NCBI RefSeq assembly: GCF_031143425.1
Contig: NC_090450.1
Location: 218,871,442-218,935,441, forward strand
Direction: 5' to 3'
Length of the DNA stretch: 64,000 bases
Source: Pleurodeles waltl
Lineage: Eukaryota > Chordata > Amphibia > Caudata > Salamandridae
In this document: piece after piece, positions 46,180-57,601 of the stretch
Position numbering within the stretch: position 1 is the first letter of the stretch
Layout: each line of letters begins with the position of its first letter
Position numbers and translations under genes: made by a program
The notes under the pieces: generated by a model
Seen by the model: only the letters and a program-made list of their open reading frames with translations
The model's database searches: none
What the model was told of the DNA's origin: nothing

Positions 46180-46769
46180 GGGTGTTGTGTGGTGTGTGTT
46201 GGTGAGAGTATGTTGAGTAATGTGGTGGGGGTGTGATGTGGGGTGCGTGAGGAATGTATGGGTGTATGTGGTGTGTGTGTCTAGTTGTTGCAGTGGTCTT
46301 GGTGTCAGTCTGGTGGCAATGATTTGTATTCATAAAGGGTTGTGGGTAATGTGGGTGTGTGTTTTATAGTGGTGTGGGTGAGTGGGTGTGTGAGTGTGTG
46401 GGTGTGGTGTGTGTATGAGTGTCAAGTGTGTGTCTTTAGTATTGGCCAGTGTGGTGTTGTTTTGTATGTGGGTGTCCATTCTGAGTGTGGTGGTATCTAC
46501 TGCTAATGGTTTACCACCATTGAATGTCCGCCGTGCTGATTCATGGGTCATAATGTGATAGGCGTTGTTTTGTTTTCGTAATGTATTGGTGTTGGGACCA
46601 CCACTTTTTCACTGACCTTTGGGCTGGCAGATTTGTGTATGTGGCTGTATTCTGTTGGACTGGTGTGTGTGTCATACTATGGCGAACATATATTCGCCAC
46701 CGCAGCGGTATGTTGGCGGCCGTCACCGCGGCAGTAAGCAGGATTTACAGCCAATGTCATAATGAGGGC
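46180..46769. other. Right end of the outer Harbinger
   Basis: A (gt)-rich repetitive tract (46,180-46,560) is followed by GC-rich ggcgg/ccgcc modules and the terminal inverted repeat. The same gene A upstream (CA)-rich tract occurs in the inner copy at 31,550-31,820. Confidence 0.5.
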
Positions 46770-46915
46770 CTAACTATTCCCACTCTAACATAAACCAACT
46801 TTTTGAATGAGTTGAACAACACATGGGTGACATTTACTATTCCCTCTCCAACCTATACCAATTAGAGGAAGGTGTTGAACATTAAAGGGGTGGCATTTAT
46901 TATTCACACTCTAAT
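46770..46915 (+). repeat. 63-bp minisatellite, right part
   Basis: The array resumes as taactattcccactctaaca, with two further ggtgacatttactattccc-type units. It flanks the outer Harbinger on this side. Confidence 0.7.
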
Positions 46916-47950
46916 ATATTCAAACAAGTGAAAATGTAAAAAACGAAAAAACTATTTTTTAAATACAATTCATAAATAAAAAGTTTTACCCCAAAAATTA
47001 TATTCTAAAAATGCAAAATACACAGTTAATGCTACGCATTATCACACTTTAGTAAATTATAAAAAATGTTAAAATGTTAAACAATAAGACTAATTTAAAC
47101 TGCTTACAATTGTCTAAAAAAATTAAATGTATATTTTATTTAGTAATAACAATTTTAAACAAAAACTTTAAAAAATACAATTACATTTGATTAAAAAACA
47201 AATTTTATAATTAATTCTTCAGAATAATTTCTTATATTTTTACATTATAAAACTATTTTTGAATTTCTTTTTTTCAAAACTATTCTTCTATTTTTATACA
47301 ATTATAACTGTTTCAGGTTTTTTTTTAAATTAAATATTTTGAATGTAAACATCAGAAAAACTACAAATATAATAATTTATAAATATTTAAAAACAATTTA
47401 ATTTTTTAAAAATATTTAATTTTCATTAAAATCATTAAAATATATTTTAGTTCACATTAAATATACAAAAGAAATACAAATGTATTATAATTGAAAACAT
47501 TTTACAATTTAAAAGAATAATTTGCATACCGTAATTATTAACTTAAACATAAAAATTAAAATACACTTTTTAATAATCTCCTCACCTTTTTCCCCTATTA
47601 GCCCAAATCCCGCTAGTAAAAGAAATTAAAATAATTAATAAAAACATTAAAGCAAACAAAATACAAACATTTGAACAATTTAATACATCAAAACATTTTC
47701 AGAACTATAAGCAAATTTGAAAAAAAAAGATAAACACATAAAATGACAAATATACAATATAATACATACTATTTAACAATACAAATTATATTATCTGCAA
47801 CAATATTTATTACATTGATATTTTTACATTGATTTTTAAAATAACACTAAAAACAATATTTTTCCTTTGATATTCCTGTCCACAATATATTTGTAATCTC
47901 AATTTCTTGACTCAATATTTCTGCAGCACGATATTTTTTTATCAGATATT
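46916..47950. other. Extremely A+T-rich kilobase
   Basis: Nearly continuous A/T with short homopolymers (for example attttttaaaaatattt near 47,400) and almost no C/G until about 47,580. No gene or repeat unit was recognised. Confidence 0.6.
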
Positions 47951-47965
47951 TTGTCCAAACACTGA

Positions 47966-48598
47966 GGGGCATATTTATAAGCCCCATAGAGCAGGGCAGC
48001 GCACCAACTGACCTTGCGGCGCTACTCTTTGCTACAGGTAAATGGCAGAAATGCACTGTATTTACACAATAGGGTGCATTTCTGTCCTTTTCCCGTGCAC
48101 TGGTGCAAAATTTCGGCCTGATGCCAATGCAGGCACCATAGCACCATGGTTCAATGGTGTCTGCGATGTCAGCAGGACACAAAAACAATCCAGAGAGGCA
48201 TTTTCCTTTCTCTATATGTGCTGCAAAATGCAACACAGATGGAAAAAGGAAACAACAAGAAGAAATAAAGACATTTCTCCTCCTTGCGCCTGGCCTGGGG
48301 CTGCGTACAGTTTTGACGCATTCCCAAGTTTACAGGTTCTTGTAAATTTGAGAATGTGTCAAAACCCATGGGTGTATCCTCAGAACACCTACTGCAATGC
48401 CCATGGTATGCCTCCCTGACGCAGTGTAAAGCAACCCAGCTACATGCGCTGCATTGCCTTCCACCATATCTTCAAGGCCATGAAAAGCCAGGCAAAGTGG
48501 CTCTGCATGGCCCTGTAGATATGGGTCTGCACTATGCGCCGCCCGTACGCTACAAAAAGTAATGCACCGGTGGTGCACGGAGCTTTTAAATATGCCCC
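47966..48598. mobile_element. MITE with ggggcatattta ends (633 bp)
   Basis: The left end ggggcatatttataa matches the right end (reverse complement ggggcatatttaaaa). The interior has short inverted repeats, such as caaaacccatgggtgt. No clean duplication was found (tga / cac). A block with aaaacccatgg is shared with the element at 63.3-63.7 kb. Confidence 0.6.
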
Positions 48599-48795
48599 CA
48601 CATCTATAAGTTACTTTTACAAACATGCCTTTTCAGTTTCTAAAGCATAGATGTGAGGATGTTGACTTAGGTTTCTATGTCAAATTAGGTATTTAACAGG
48701 TTCATATCATTAAAATAATGAACAAAAGACTCTTTTCAACAGTATTTAAGGTTAATTAAATGTCTTATTGCTTTAGTGTATACAGAGACATTACA

Positions 48796-48947
48796 GGCAT
48801 AATTTAGAGTATGGGGAACAAGTTACTCTGTCACAAACACGATGAATATCCCACCTGCTGTATTACAAGTGTAATTAGATATAATGCACTTGTAATATGG
48901 CTGACAGCATGTGTATCACGTTTGTCCACCAAACTCTAAATCAGGCC
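48796..48947. repeat. Small MITE, relative of 26,852-27,019
   Basis: The left end ggcataatttagagtatggg and the right end (reverse complement ggcctgatttagagtttggt) are related. The central inverted repeat is tattacaagtg / cacttgtaata. The same design and end sequence occur in the copy at 26.9 kb. Confidence 0.65.
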
Positions 48948-48959
48948 CTATGTTTCCTA

Positions 48960-50320
48960 TGCACCTTAATACCATAAAAAGGGACATAATTTCTACTAAA
49001 TGACAGTGCTTTCACAAATATGCTAGTTGTCTGTCCTGCATGTTGCAAAAGGTTACGCCCATTATCACTACAAAGACAATAGAAAAGTGGGTCTATGTGT
49101 AGGTCACTAAATACTAGCTAGCATGAAAGCATATAGGAAATGTTCATATTCCTTAGATGATATCAGTGACGTCACTGATGATGTATTTTAACACGTCATG
49201 AGTACTGTAATATGTAAGGTCATAAGCAGTGCATGGTGGAGGTGCATGTTATAGTTAGCTCAATCAACTATCACTGGAGAATTTTAGGGTTATTTGGTTT
49301 CATTCATGAGTTTTTAACTCATTTAATCTATTTTACTTTAACCTTTGATTTTTTTTCAGTGAAAATAATGTATGTGTATAAATGTATATGAATATACACG
49401 TCTGCCTTTGGATTGATTTGCATGTGTTATTCCATTAATGCCAGACCTATCGACTTTAACAGTGCATCATATTATATATTAACGGAAAGATAATGCTGTT
49501 GGCAATATTTATGTTCTCAAATACAAAATCATGTAAAAACAATAAGACACTCCTAAAATACAGCTACTTGCAATAGTTCCACCAACAGAATGGTAAAACT
49601 ACAATTTCTAGTACATGGTGGTTCAAAAAAGCTCAACTTTGAGCCTAATGACGTATATCATGTTATCTAGGTCCATTAGGCTGCTAAGTTGAGATTGGAG
49701 AACATCTGTTTTTTCCTATAAGCGCCCAGAAGCCGCCACTGTCTGCAGCAAGCACGTTACAAAACGCCAAATATAAATTATTTTCCTGAACTCTAAAATG
49801 AATTGTATGTGCAGCAGATACTAATGGTATAAAGGTGCATTCAATAAGTAATCAGATCCTGTAAATCTACCTTTACACGGGAAACTTCTTAGCCTATGGT
49901 TAAATTGCACGGGAGATATATTTGGGACATACAGTTTAAAAGAGTGAACATCCATTAAGCCTGGAGCGTCAGACATTTTTTTGCTAAAAACGCCAAACCT
50001 GCCTCGTGTTGGAAAGTAATTGCCCATTAGACATTTTTAACCGGCTCTGTTAGTAATATTTTGTGAGTCAGTGCCAGAGAAACCTCATGTTTCACCTTCA
50101 AACTTTGTAGTTATTAACTGTAAAACTACAAGGATTCTACAAAAATTGATTTTTGTTTCTAGGGGTCATTATGACTGTTTTCCACCACTATATTTTGCTA
50201 AACAAAATATTAACAATATTTTACCCATGGTATACTAGCTTCTCGCTTTACTTGAAGGAAATGTTATAGATACAATCACACTGTAGCACTTGGACATATA
50301 GTGAATTCATTGACATTCGA
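48960..50320. other. Gene-free stretch
   Basis: A/T-rich, with no recognised element; the ORFs are short and unremarkable. Confidence 0.35.
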
Positions 50321-50329
50321 GGACATAGA

Positions 50330-50737
50330 GGGCTATATTTATCAAAACTTCGTGGAAAGCATTTCAGCAAGCCAAAGGGAAAGGGCAGGAATGCGTTGTA
50401 TTTACCATTCATTATATGGTGCATTCCTGTTCTTTCCTAGATTTGGTGCATGTTTGGCTGCCTATGGCCAACGCTCACACCCTTGCGCCACGTTGCAAGG
50501 GGGCAGAATCAATATGTGGATGCGTGGAAACACTAACGCTCCACATATGGTATGCCTCCCTGCCGCAGAGTAATGAAGGCAGGCTATTTGCGTTGCCTTG
50601 TGTTATTCTACATTTATCAAGCCCCTCAGAGCCACAGAAGGTGTCCTTTGTCTCTTGGTAATGCTCGTTTAGGTTTTCACCACCTTCCACCCTTTGCAAA
50701 ACGCAAAGGTGATGCGAAACCTTGATAAATATGCCCC
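50330..50737. mobile_element. MITE with gggctatatttatcaa ends (408 bp)
   Basis: The left end gggctatatttatcaa and right end (reverse complement ggggcatatttatcaa) form terminal inverted repeats. The interior is palindrome-rich. It belongs to the same end-motif group as 47,966-48,598. Confidence 0.65.
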
Positions 50738-50802
50738 AAAGTCTTTTTAACTGCAAATGTTTGATGATAGGGGCTTCAAAATGTCTTTTTGCATGGACCC
50801 AT

Positions 50803-51353
50803 ATGGCCAAATTTATCAAGGTTTTGCATTCCTTTGCACCACACTTGGTAGCGCAAGGGCAATGCAAAACATAGATGAGGTTTATAAAGCCCTTGCATGG
50901 CCCTGCATTAATCTACTCGGTGGGGGCGTCACATGGGTGTAGTGTGCATTTTTCCCACGCACCCACTTGTGTTGTGAAACAATCCCAGATTTACCAAGAC
51001 TGATGCTCCAGGGAGTGTTTATAATTGTACACCTTCTCACCAGAAGCGCAATAAGGTAATATCTTTATTTTTCCTCCTTGTATCCTCTTTCTAAGTGTCC
51101 TCAAAGGATTGTTTTTGTGCAGGAAGTAGCCCTTTCCTGCTCAGAAACAATCCTACCTATAATGCAGGCACCTATACTCCATGGCACAAGCGTGCTTGCA
51201 TTGGTGCTATTCTGCTGATTGTGCACCAGGACAGGCAGAGGACAGGAAAGAGTCATTTCTGGATAGATATGGCACATTCCTGCCCACTCCATTTCATGCT
51301 GCTCAGCAAGTTTTCTTGCTGCTTTGCATGAAAAAATGATAAATCTGTCCCAT
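50803..51353. mobile_element. MITE with atggccaaatttatca ends (about 550 bp)
   Basis: The left end atggccaaatttatca and right end (reverse complement atgggacagatttatca) are inverted repeats with few differences. It lies head-to-tail just after the previous element. Confidence 0.6.
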
Positions 51354-51557
51354 GTTATGATCAGAATAGCATAGTGAAATCTATACACTGATCAAAAAAG
51401 TGATCATGAGTGACTGAGATTAAGCAAAGTACTCCTTTCATTGGTTTGTGGTTTGCTCTAAGGTACACCCTACGTCAGAGAGGTAAGCACATGTATTAGT
51501 CTTATGCTAACTGTGCCAAAGGATACATGCTATGCCTCACTAATAAGGCTGACCTCT

Positions 51558-54510
51558 TGTAGGAGGCTGGCCTGGTTTGTAGTGGGTACCTTACACAAGG
51601 TCCAGTTATCCCTTATTAGTTCAATGTTGTAGTGTTCTAGCAGCTTAGGCTGACAGAGGTAGCTATAGCAGAGCAGCTTAGGCTGAACTAGGAGACATGC
51701 AAAGCTCCTGTAATACCACTTATAGTTACACAGTACTTATACACAAGTAAAGACAATACTCAGTGTTACCAAAAATAAAGGTAGTTTATTTGGGTGACAC
51801 AAGGCCAAAAATATCTTAGGGGCAATACTACTTCTGGAGGTAAGTATTATTCACAATATATACACTAGAAACCAAAATAAAGTAAGTAATTAGACATAGG
51901 ATAGTGCAAACAATAGAAAATGCTATACAATGCAATGGGAGAAAATAGGCCTGGGGCAACACAAACCATATACTAAGAAAGTGGAATGAGAATCACAAAC
52001 TCCCCAATAGACAAGTGTAGTGTGTACAGAATCGCTGGGAGAGCAAGAATACATTAAAGGTGAGTAAATTACCCTTCCCCAGAGCCCAGGAAAGTAGGAG
52101 TGAAGTACTGCAAGTTTCCTTATGACACATTACAAGTCATGATTAGAGTTATTGCAAGAATCGAGCAAGACTGCAAACAACAAATGGGGGATTCCTGGAC
52201 CTGAAGACCTGCAAAGGAAGGAGACCAAGTCCAGAAGTCGAAAGAAGTTCCAGGAAGGGCAGGAGCCCCTGCCAACCCAGAAGAGGGTGCAAAGAAGAGT
52301 CCCCGGTTGGAGGAAGACTGCAGAAATGTACCCAAGGAAGATGTTAGCGGGATCCTGCATGATGCACTGGATGTCCCACGAACAGAAGTTGGATGCAGTT
52401 GAGTTTTGGAGCTGGATTTCTCCTGGAAGCCTTGGTCCTGCAAAGTCACATTTTGTGTCAAAATGGCGCTATCTGACCCAGGAGCGACCTGGGGGCCTCA
52501 ACTCTATTCTAGGAGGAAGAGGGGACTCTCATCACTTTAGAGAGCCCTCAGAACACCAGATAGCACCCACGGGAGTCCCAGGACACGGGGACAAAGGAGG
52601 TGTAAAATGCAGTTGGTGCAGCACTACAAAGGAAGGTCCCACGCCACTGGAGAACAACTCAGCGTCGCAGGATAGCATGCTTGGGACCTGGGCCAGGCTG
52701 TGGATGAAGGAATTTTGCAAAGAGTGCACAGAGGCTTCAGGAGGTGAAGAAGATGAATTGCACAGGGGTACTGTCGTTCTCAGGAAGGCAAGGTCTTACC
52801 TCCTCCAAATTGGGACAGCAGGACCTCAGGACAGTCTTTCTGTCGATGGGGTCCACTCTATGTGTTCCAAGGAGCACGCTCGTCGCCAGGAGAGCAGTCC
52901 AAGAGAACCGGTCGTTGACTTAGAAGGTGCCTGCTTCAGCAGGGGAGTGACTCCTTCACTCCACAGGAGATTTCTTTGGTCCTTCTGGGGCAGGGTGAAG
53001 ACAGGGAGTCCCCTGAGCGTGCACACCATGGAAACTGTTGCAGCTGCTGGCTGGAGCTGAAGATGCAGAGGGAAAGTAGCCCTTCTGGATACTTTGTTGC
53101 TGTTACAGCTGTTCCTGGAGCAGTCTGCGGTTGATCCGAGGTCAGAGGATGAAGTAGTAGTTGCAAAGGCTTCCTGCTGGAAACTTGCAAGTAGAATCTG
53201 AAGAGAACCCACAGGAGAGACCCTAAATAGCCCTGAGAGGGGGATTGGCTACATTATCAGGTATGGACCTATCAGGAGGGGTGTCTCTGACATCACCTGC
53301 TGGCACTGGCCATTCAGAGGCCTCCAGAGTGTCCCCACACCTTGGAAAAGAAGATGGCTGAAGTCTGGGACACACTGGAGGAGCTCTGAGCACCACCCCT
53401 GGGGTGGTAATGGACAGGGGAATGGTCACTCCCCTTTCCTTTGTCCAGTTTCGCACCAGAGCAGGGACTGGGGTCCCTGAACCGGTGTAGACTGGCTTAT
53501 GCAAGGACAGTACCATCTGTGCCCTTCAAAGCATTTCCAGAGGCTGGAGGAAGCTACCCCCTCCCCAGTCTGTAGCACCTATTTCCATAGGGAGAGGGTG
53601 TTACACCCTGTTCCCAAAGGAAATTATTTGTTCTGCCTTCCTGGGACTGAGCTGCTCAGACCCCAGGAGGGCAGAACCCAGTCTGTGAGGTGGCAGCAGC
53701 TGTAGTTGCATTGCAAGTCTCAGAGAGCTGGTTTGGCAGTACTGGGGGTCGATAGTGGACCCCCCAGGATGCATGAATTGGCTCCCCAATACCTGATTTG
53801 GAATGGGTGGACAATTCCATGATCTTAGACACCTTACATGGCCATATTCGGAGTTAGCATTGTGAAGCTACATATAGGTATTGACCTATATGTAGTGCAC
53901 GCATATAATGGCATCCTCGCACTCACAAAGTCCTCCCAGGAATTGGTCCTGAACTATGCGGGGCACCTTTGTTAGTGCAAGGGTGCCTTCACACTTAGTA
54001 ACTTTGCACCTAGCCTTCATTAAATGAAGGTTAGACATATAGGTGACTAATAAGTTACTTAAAGTACATTGAAAAGGGCTATGAAATAATCTGTGCACTA
54101 TTTCACGCAGGGTGCAGTGGCAGTCCTGTGAAAGGGTTTGTCGGAGCTCCTTATGAGTGGCAAAAGAAATGCTGCAGCCAATAAGGATCTCCTGGAACCC
54201 CAACGCCCTGGGCACCGAGGTACCATATACAAAGGACTTATAAGTGGGGTCCAGTGTGCCAATTGAAATTGGTAAATGAAGTCACTAGCCTATAGTGACA
54301 AATTTAAAAGCAGAGAGAGCATAAGCACTGAGGTTCTGGTTAGCAGAGCCTCAGTGACACAGTTAAGCACTATACACAACACACACATTAGGCCATAAAC
54401 TATGAGCACTGGGGTCCTGACCAGCAGGATCCCAGTGAGACAGGCAAAAACATACTGACATACAGGTAAAAATGGGGGTAACATGCCAAGAAAGATGGTA
54501 CTTTTCTGCA
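51558..54510 (-). mobile_element. Solo LTR, inverted copy of 4,838-7,880 (2,953 bp)
   Basis: It starts tgtaggaggctggcctggtt and ends ggtacttttctgca, the reverse complement layout of the first LTR. The flanks are cctct (51,553-51,557) and cgtct (54,511-54,515), a 5-bp duplication with one mismatch. The antisense polyadenylation signal is at about 51,785-51,790. The plus-strand frame of 302 codons (52,152-53,060) is antisense to the LTR and has no recognisable domain. Confidence 0.85.
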
Positions 54511-54515
54511 CGTCT

Positions 54516-54951
54516 TTCAAAACTGGTTTGTGGAGCTTGTGTTCCATTTGAAGTGGCCCAGTCTTGGCAAGTAGAGCTGGTCTGTTCTTCGTAGAGCAGG
54601 ATCAAGGCTGGTTTCCATATAGCTGGCCTCTGTCTTGAGTATTGCTTTGGGCAAAGAATTATGGACTCAAATGTGGTCCCAGTTTAAGCACTACTACCCA
54701 GAGCTAGTAACTCATTGATATCAATAGATCAATGCACACTAATATATTACAAAATAATCTCTGCACACAATTACGTTGAAAAGACTATCTCAGTTCAACT
54801 TCTCATTGCAATATGGATACATAGACAATCATGTAAAGTTCTTATCCTTTTATTGGTGTATAACATAAATCCTCTACAGCCGACACGTGTTTCATCACTT
54901 CTGTGACTCTGGTGGCAACCACCACTAGGAAGTTATTATAGTTAGGACCTA
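54516..54951. other. Non-coding flank with a hammerhead-like remnant
   Basis: On the minus strand at about 54,877-54,905 the order gtgatgaaacacgtgtcgg recalls the hammerhead words TGATGA and GAAACGTGTC, but fused without a stem II. Nothing else was recognised. Confidence 0.3.
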
Positions 54952-55668
54952 GGGCCAGATGTAGCAAAGGGTTTGCGCCTCGCAAACGGCGAAAACGCCG
55001 TTTGCGAGGCGCAAAAGCCTCTCTGCTATGCAGAAATGCATTTTGCGAGTCGGATCCGACTCGCAAAATGCATTTCCAACTCGCAAATAGGAAGGGGTGT
55101 TCCCTTCCTATTTGCGACTCGCAATGCTATGCAATTTCATTTGCGCCCGCGAAAGCGGTCGCAAATGAAATCGCCGTTACCATCCACTTGAAGTGGATGG
55201 TAACCCATTCGCAAACGGGAAGGGGTCCCCATGGGACCCCTTCCCCTTTGTGAATGATCACAAAAACTATTTTTCAGAGCAGGTAGTGGTCCTATGGACC
55301 ATTGCCTGCTCTGAAAAATACCGAAACAAAAGGTTTCGTTTTTTTTTCTAAGTGCAGCTCGTTTTCCTTTAAGGAAAACAGGCTGCAGATAGAAAAAAAA
55401 AAAACTGCTTTATTAAAAAGCAGTCACGGACATGGTGGTCTGCTGTCTCCAGCAGGCCACCATCCCCGTGAGCGCCCATACTCGCAATGGGGTCGCAAAC
55501 TGCGCCCCACCTCATAAATATTTATGAGGTGGGTCTTTGCGACCCCATTGCGAGTTGCAGAAGGTGTCTGAGACACCTTTCTGCATAGCAAATTGCGACT
55601 TGCAATTTGCGAGTCACACGGACTCGCAAATTGCAAGTCGCAATTTGCTTTTTTCCTACATCTGGCCC
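54952..55668. mobile_element. Palindrome-chain MITE (717 bp)
   Basis: The ends gggccagatgta and tacatctggccc are perfect inverted repeats, with cta duplicated on both sides (54,949-54,951 and 55,669-55,671). The interior is a chain of adjacent palindromes: cctcgcaaacggcg/cgccgtttgcgagg, gcattttgcgagtcgg and its inverse, cgcaaataggaaggg and its inverse, accatccacttgaagtggat, gggaaggggtccccatggg, and a gcaggtagtggtcc/ggaccattgcctgc pair. It has different end sequences from MITEs A-C but the same building principle. Confidence 0.85.
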
Positions 55669-55759
55669 CTATTTTCTATGTAAAAAAGTGTGTTTACTTG
55701 CCTATATCTATGGCGCTGCTTAATGATTTTTTTTTCAAACCTTTCGAAAAATATTTGCC

Positions 55760-56960
55760 AGTCACCTCAGCTTCTTTCTCAAAAGTTTTAGGGTGATACG
55801 TCAAGGGGGGGGCAGAGAAAAAGGAGGGTCCCAAAACACATTTTCCCCATTCATCTTTCCATAGTGATTTTGAACAGGCATAGTGCCGAAATTAGTGGAC
55901 GGAATTACACCAAAGTTAGTAGAAAGGTACGTCCTGGTCCAGGAAGCAACCTTTTTTTGTTTTGGTTTAATTTCATTCAGTAGTTTTAGAGAAATAAAAA
56001 AAACTACAAATTTGTATATATAGGGACACAAAGGATTTGGGACCCCTCCTGATCTCGTGCTGAGATCTTATTGGCTGACAACACTTCAACAACGAAGCCA
56101 TTGAAGTGTTGTCAGCCATCTTGGGACTCGGCTGAAGCCTGGTCCCAGAAGAAAATGAGTACGAACACCCTGACCCATAAGCTCTGGTGCTGGGGTCCCA
56201 ATGGGACCCCATCCCCTCCGAGGTCTAAAAAGCATTTTTAAATTTTTTTTTTACTGTGAATTCACACCGGGGTTGCAAATCCACAGTAAAAAAAAAAAGA
56301 AAAAAAACAAGCACGGGCTCCCATGCTTGTTTTTAATCAAGCCCCCGGGTGGGCCAGGTCCTGAGGGCACTTTTTTTTTTGTTAATGGAGGGGAGGCTCC
56401 TGCCCTCCCCCCCACCACCACCTTCCCAGGGCTTTATGAATTATGAGCGAAGGACCACTATCCCGGGACAAAAATGTTTTTCTTATGTGGGGGAGGCCCA
56501 ATGGCCTCCCTCATAGCCCTGAAGAACACCACTTCCCCGGGCTGAAATGAATTATGGGTGAGGGGGCTGTGCAGCCCTTCCACACCCGAGGGACCACTAC
56601 CTTCCTGGGTCACATACTCAATAATGTAATGGGGATCTGTTTCAGACACCCTTTAGACCCCGGGGATCACCACCTCCCCATGGCCATTCATACATTGGAG
56701 GGGGGCCCCCTTCATGGAGCCACTGATGGGTCTGGGGGCCGCCACCGCCCAGGGCCCAACCCTTCTATGTTCCGGGTTCCCCAGCACCGGGAAATTGCTG
56801 TTTGCTGTGGCTTGGCTGCAGATTTGCAGCCAAGCCACAACAGACAGTCTGGTTTTTGGCAGTGGGACTGTCAAAACCAAGCATTTCATCTCTGTCCCCT
56901 GGATGTAGACTTTTTTAAACAAGAAGTACATTTTCATTTTTAAATTAAACAGAAATATGT
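55760..56960. repeat. Unclassified non-coding repeat with degenerate internal units
   Basis: From 56,340 to 56,760, blocks such as gaccactatcccggga, accacttccccgggct, gaccactaccttcctggg and atcaccacctccccatgg recur about every 90 bp. Several A- or T-runs occur. No gene or element ends were found. Confidence 0.4.
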
Positions 56961-56984
56961 AATTCTAAGTACATCATACAACAT

Positions 56985-57045
56985 AGCATAAAAAAGTCTC
57001 TATCTCTCTCCCTCCCACTCTCTTTCTCTCTATCAATCTCTTTCT
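56985..57045. repeat. Degenerate (TC)n simple repeat
   Basis: Pyrimidine-rich tctctatctctctccctccc and continuation. Confidence 0.7.
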
Positions 57046-57299
57046 CCCACAAACACAAACAATGAGACATTTACGCACCCACTCACAAACCCACTTGCAC
57101 ACTCAAGAATCACTTCTATTGGTGAAAAGAGTGACCAGTGAATGGAGGGTTCAGCTGTCTCACTGCTTATTGTGTGTTCTTGGCCACCATATTAGCTTGA
57201 CAGATCAAACATTACTTGTGTTATCATTTCTCAGTTAATGTTTGGCACAATGCCCAGTATACTAATCTGCTTCCAAATAGGCATAAACATGTCCACATT

Positions 57300-57392
57300 C
57301 AGAGTGGATTATCGGCACTTAGGGCGGATCATCCGCACTCGCAGTGGATTATATGCACTCGCGGTGGATTATATGCACTCAGGCAGATAATC
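57300..57392. repeat. Short tandem of a ~21-bp unit
   Basis: About four units of gcactcgcggtggattatat, with inverted-type gcagataatcc at the right. It sits upstream of the transposase fossil and might mark that element's end. Confidence 0.5.
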
Positions 57393-57601
57393 CATCCTCG
57401 GGCCAATGGAGGTAGTCTTTCATAATGACACACCTGTGTCAGTGCCTTCCATCCCTCCACCCAGCTCCATAGGAAACTCCTTAGTCCAACAGCCATTCCC
57501 AGCAGCTTTGCTGCACACATAAAAGCAGAGCTGCTACAAACAAATCCTTTCAGACAATTCAACATGTTGCTGAATGTGTTTGTTGGTTTGGCCCTTGACA
57601 A

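Larger units (their letters stand above)
27564..46769 (-). mobile_element. Outer PIF/Harbinger transposon, interrupted by an LTR nest
   Basis: The left end gccctcattatggccctggc and the right end (reverse complement gccctcattatgacattggc) form terminal inverted repeats. Both lie within a 63-bp minisatellite. Removing the LTR nest (28,821-39,695) leaves about 8.33 kb, close to the 8.15 kb inner copy. Its gene order read on the minus strand is gene A, transposase (opposite strand), gene B, the same plan as the inner copy but inverted. The two flanks do not show a clean 3-bp duplication; a minisatellite unit is partly missing at the right junction, so a small deletion may have occurred. Confidence 0.75.

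Noticed and set aside
48042..48419. 125-codon ORF
   Set aside because: It lies inside a palindrome-rich MITE and has no family resemblance.
52152..53060. 302-codon plus-strand ORF
   Set aside because: It lies antisense within the inverted solo LTR, has repetitive, low-information sequence and no domain; the other LTR copy does not preserve the frame.
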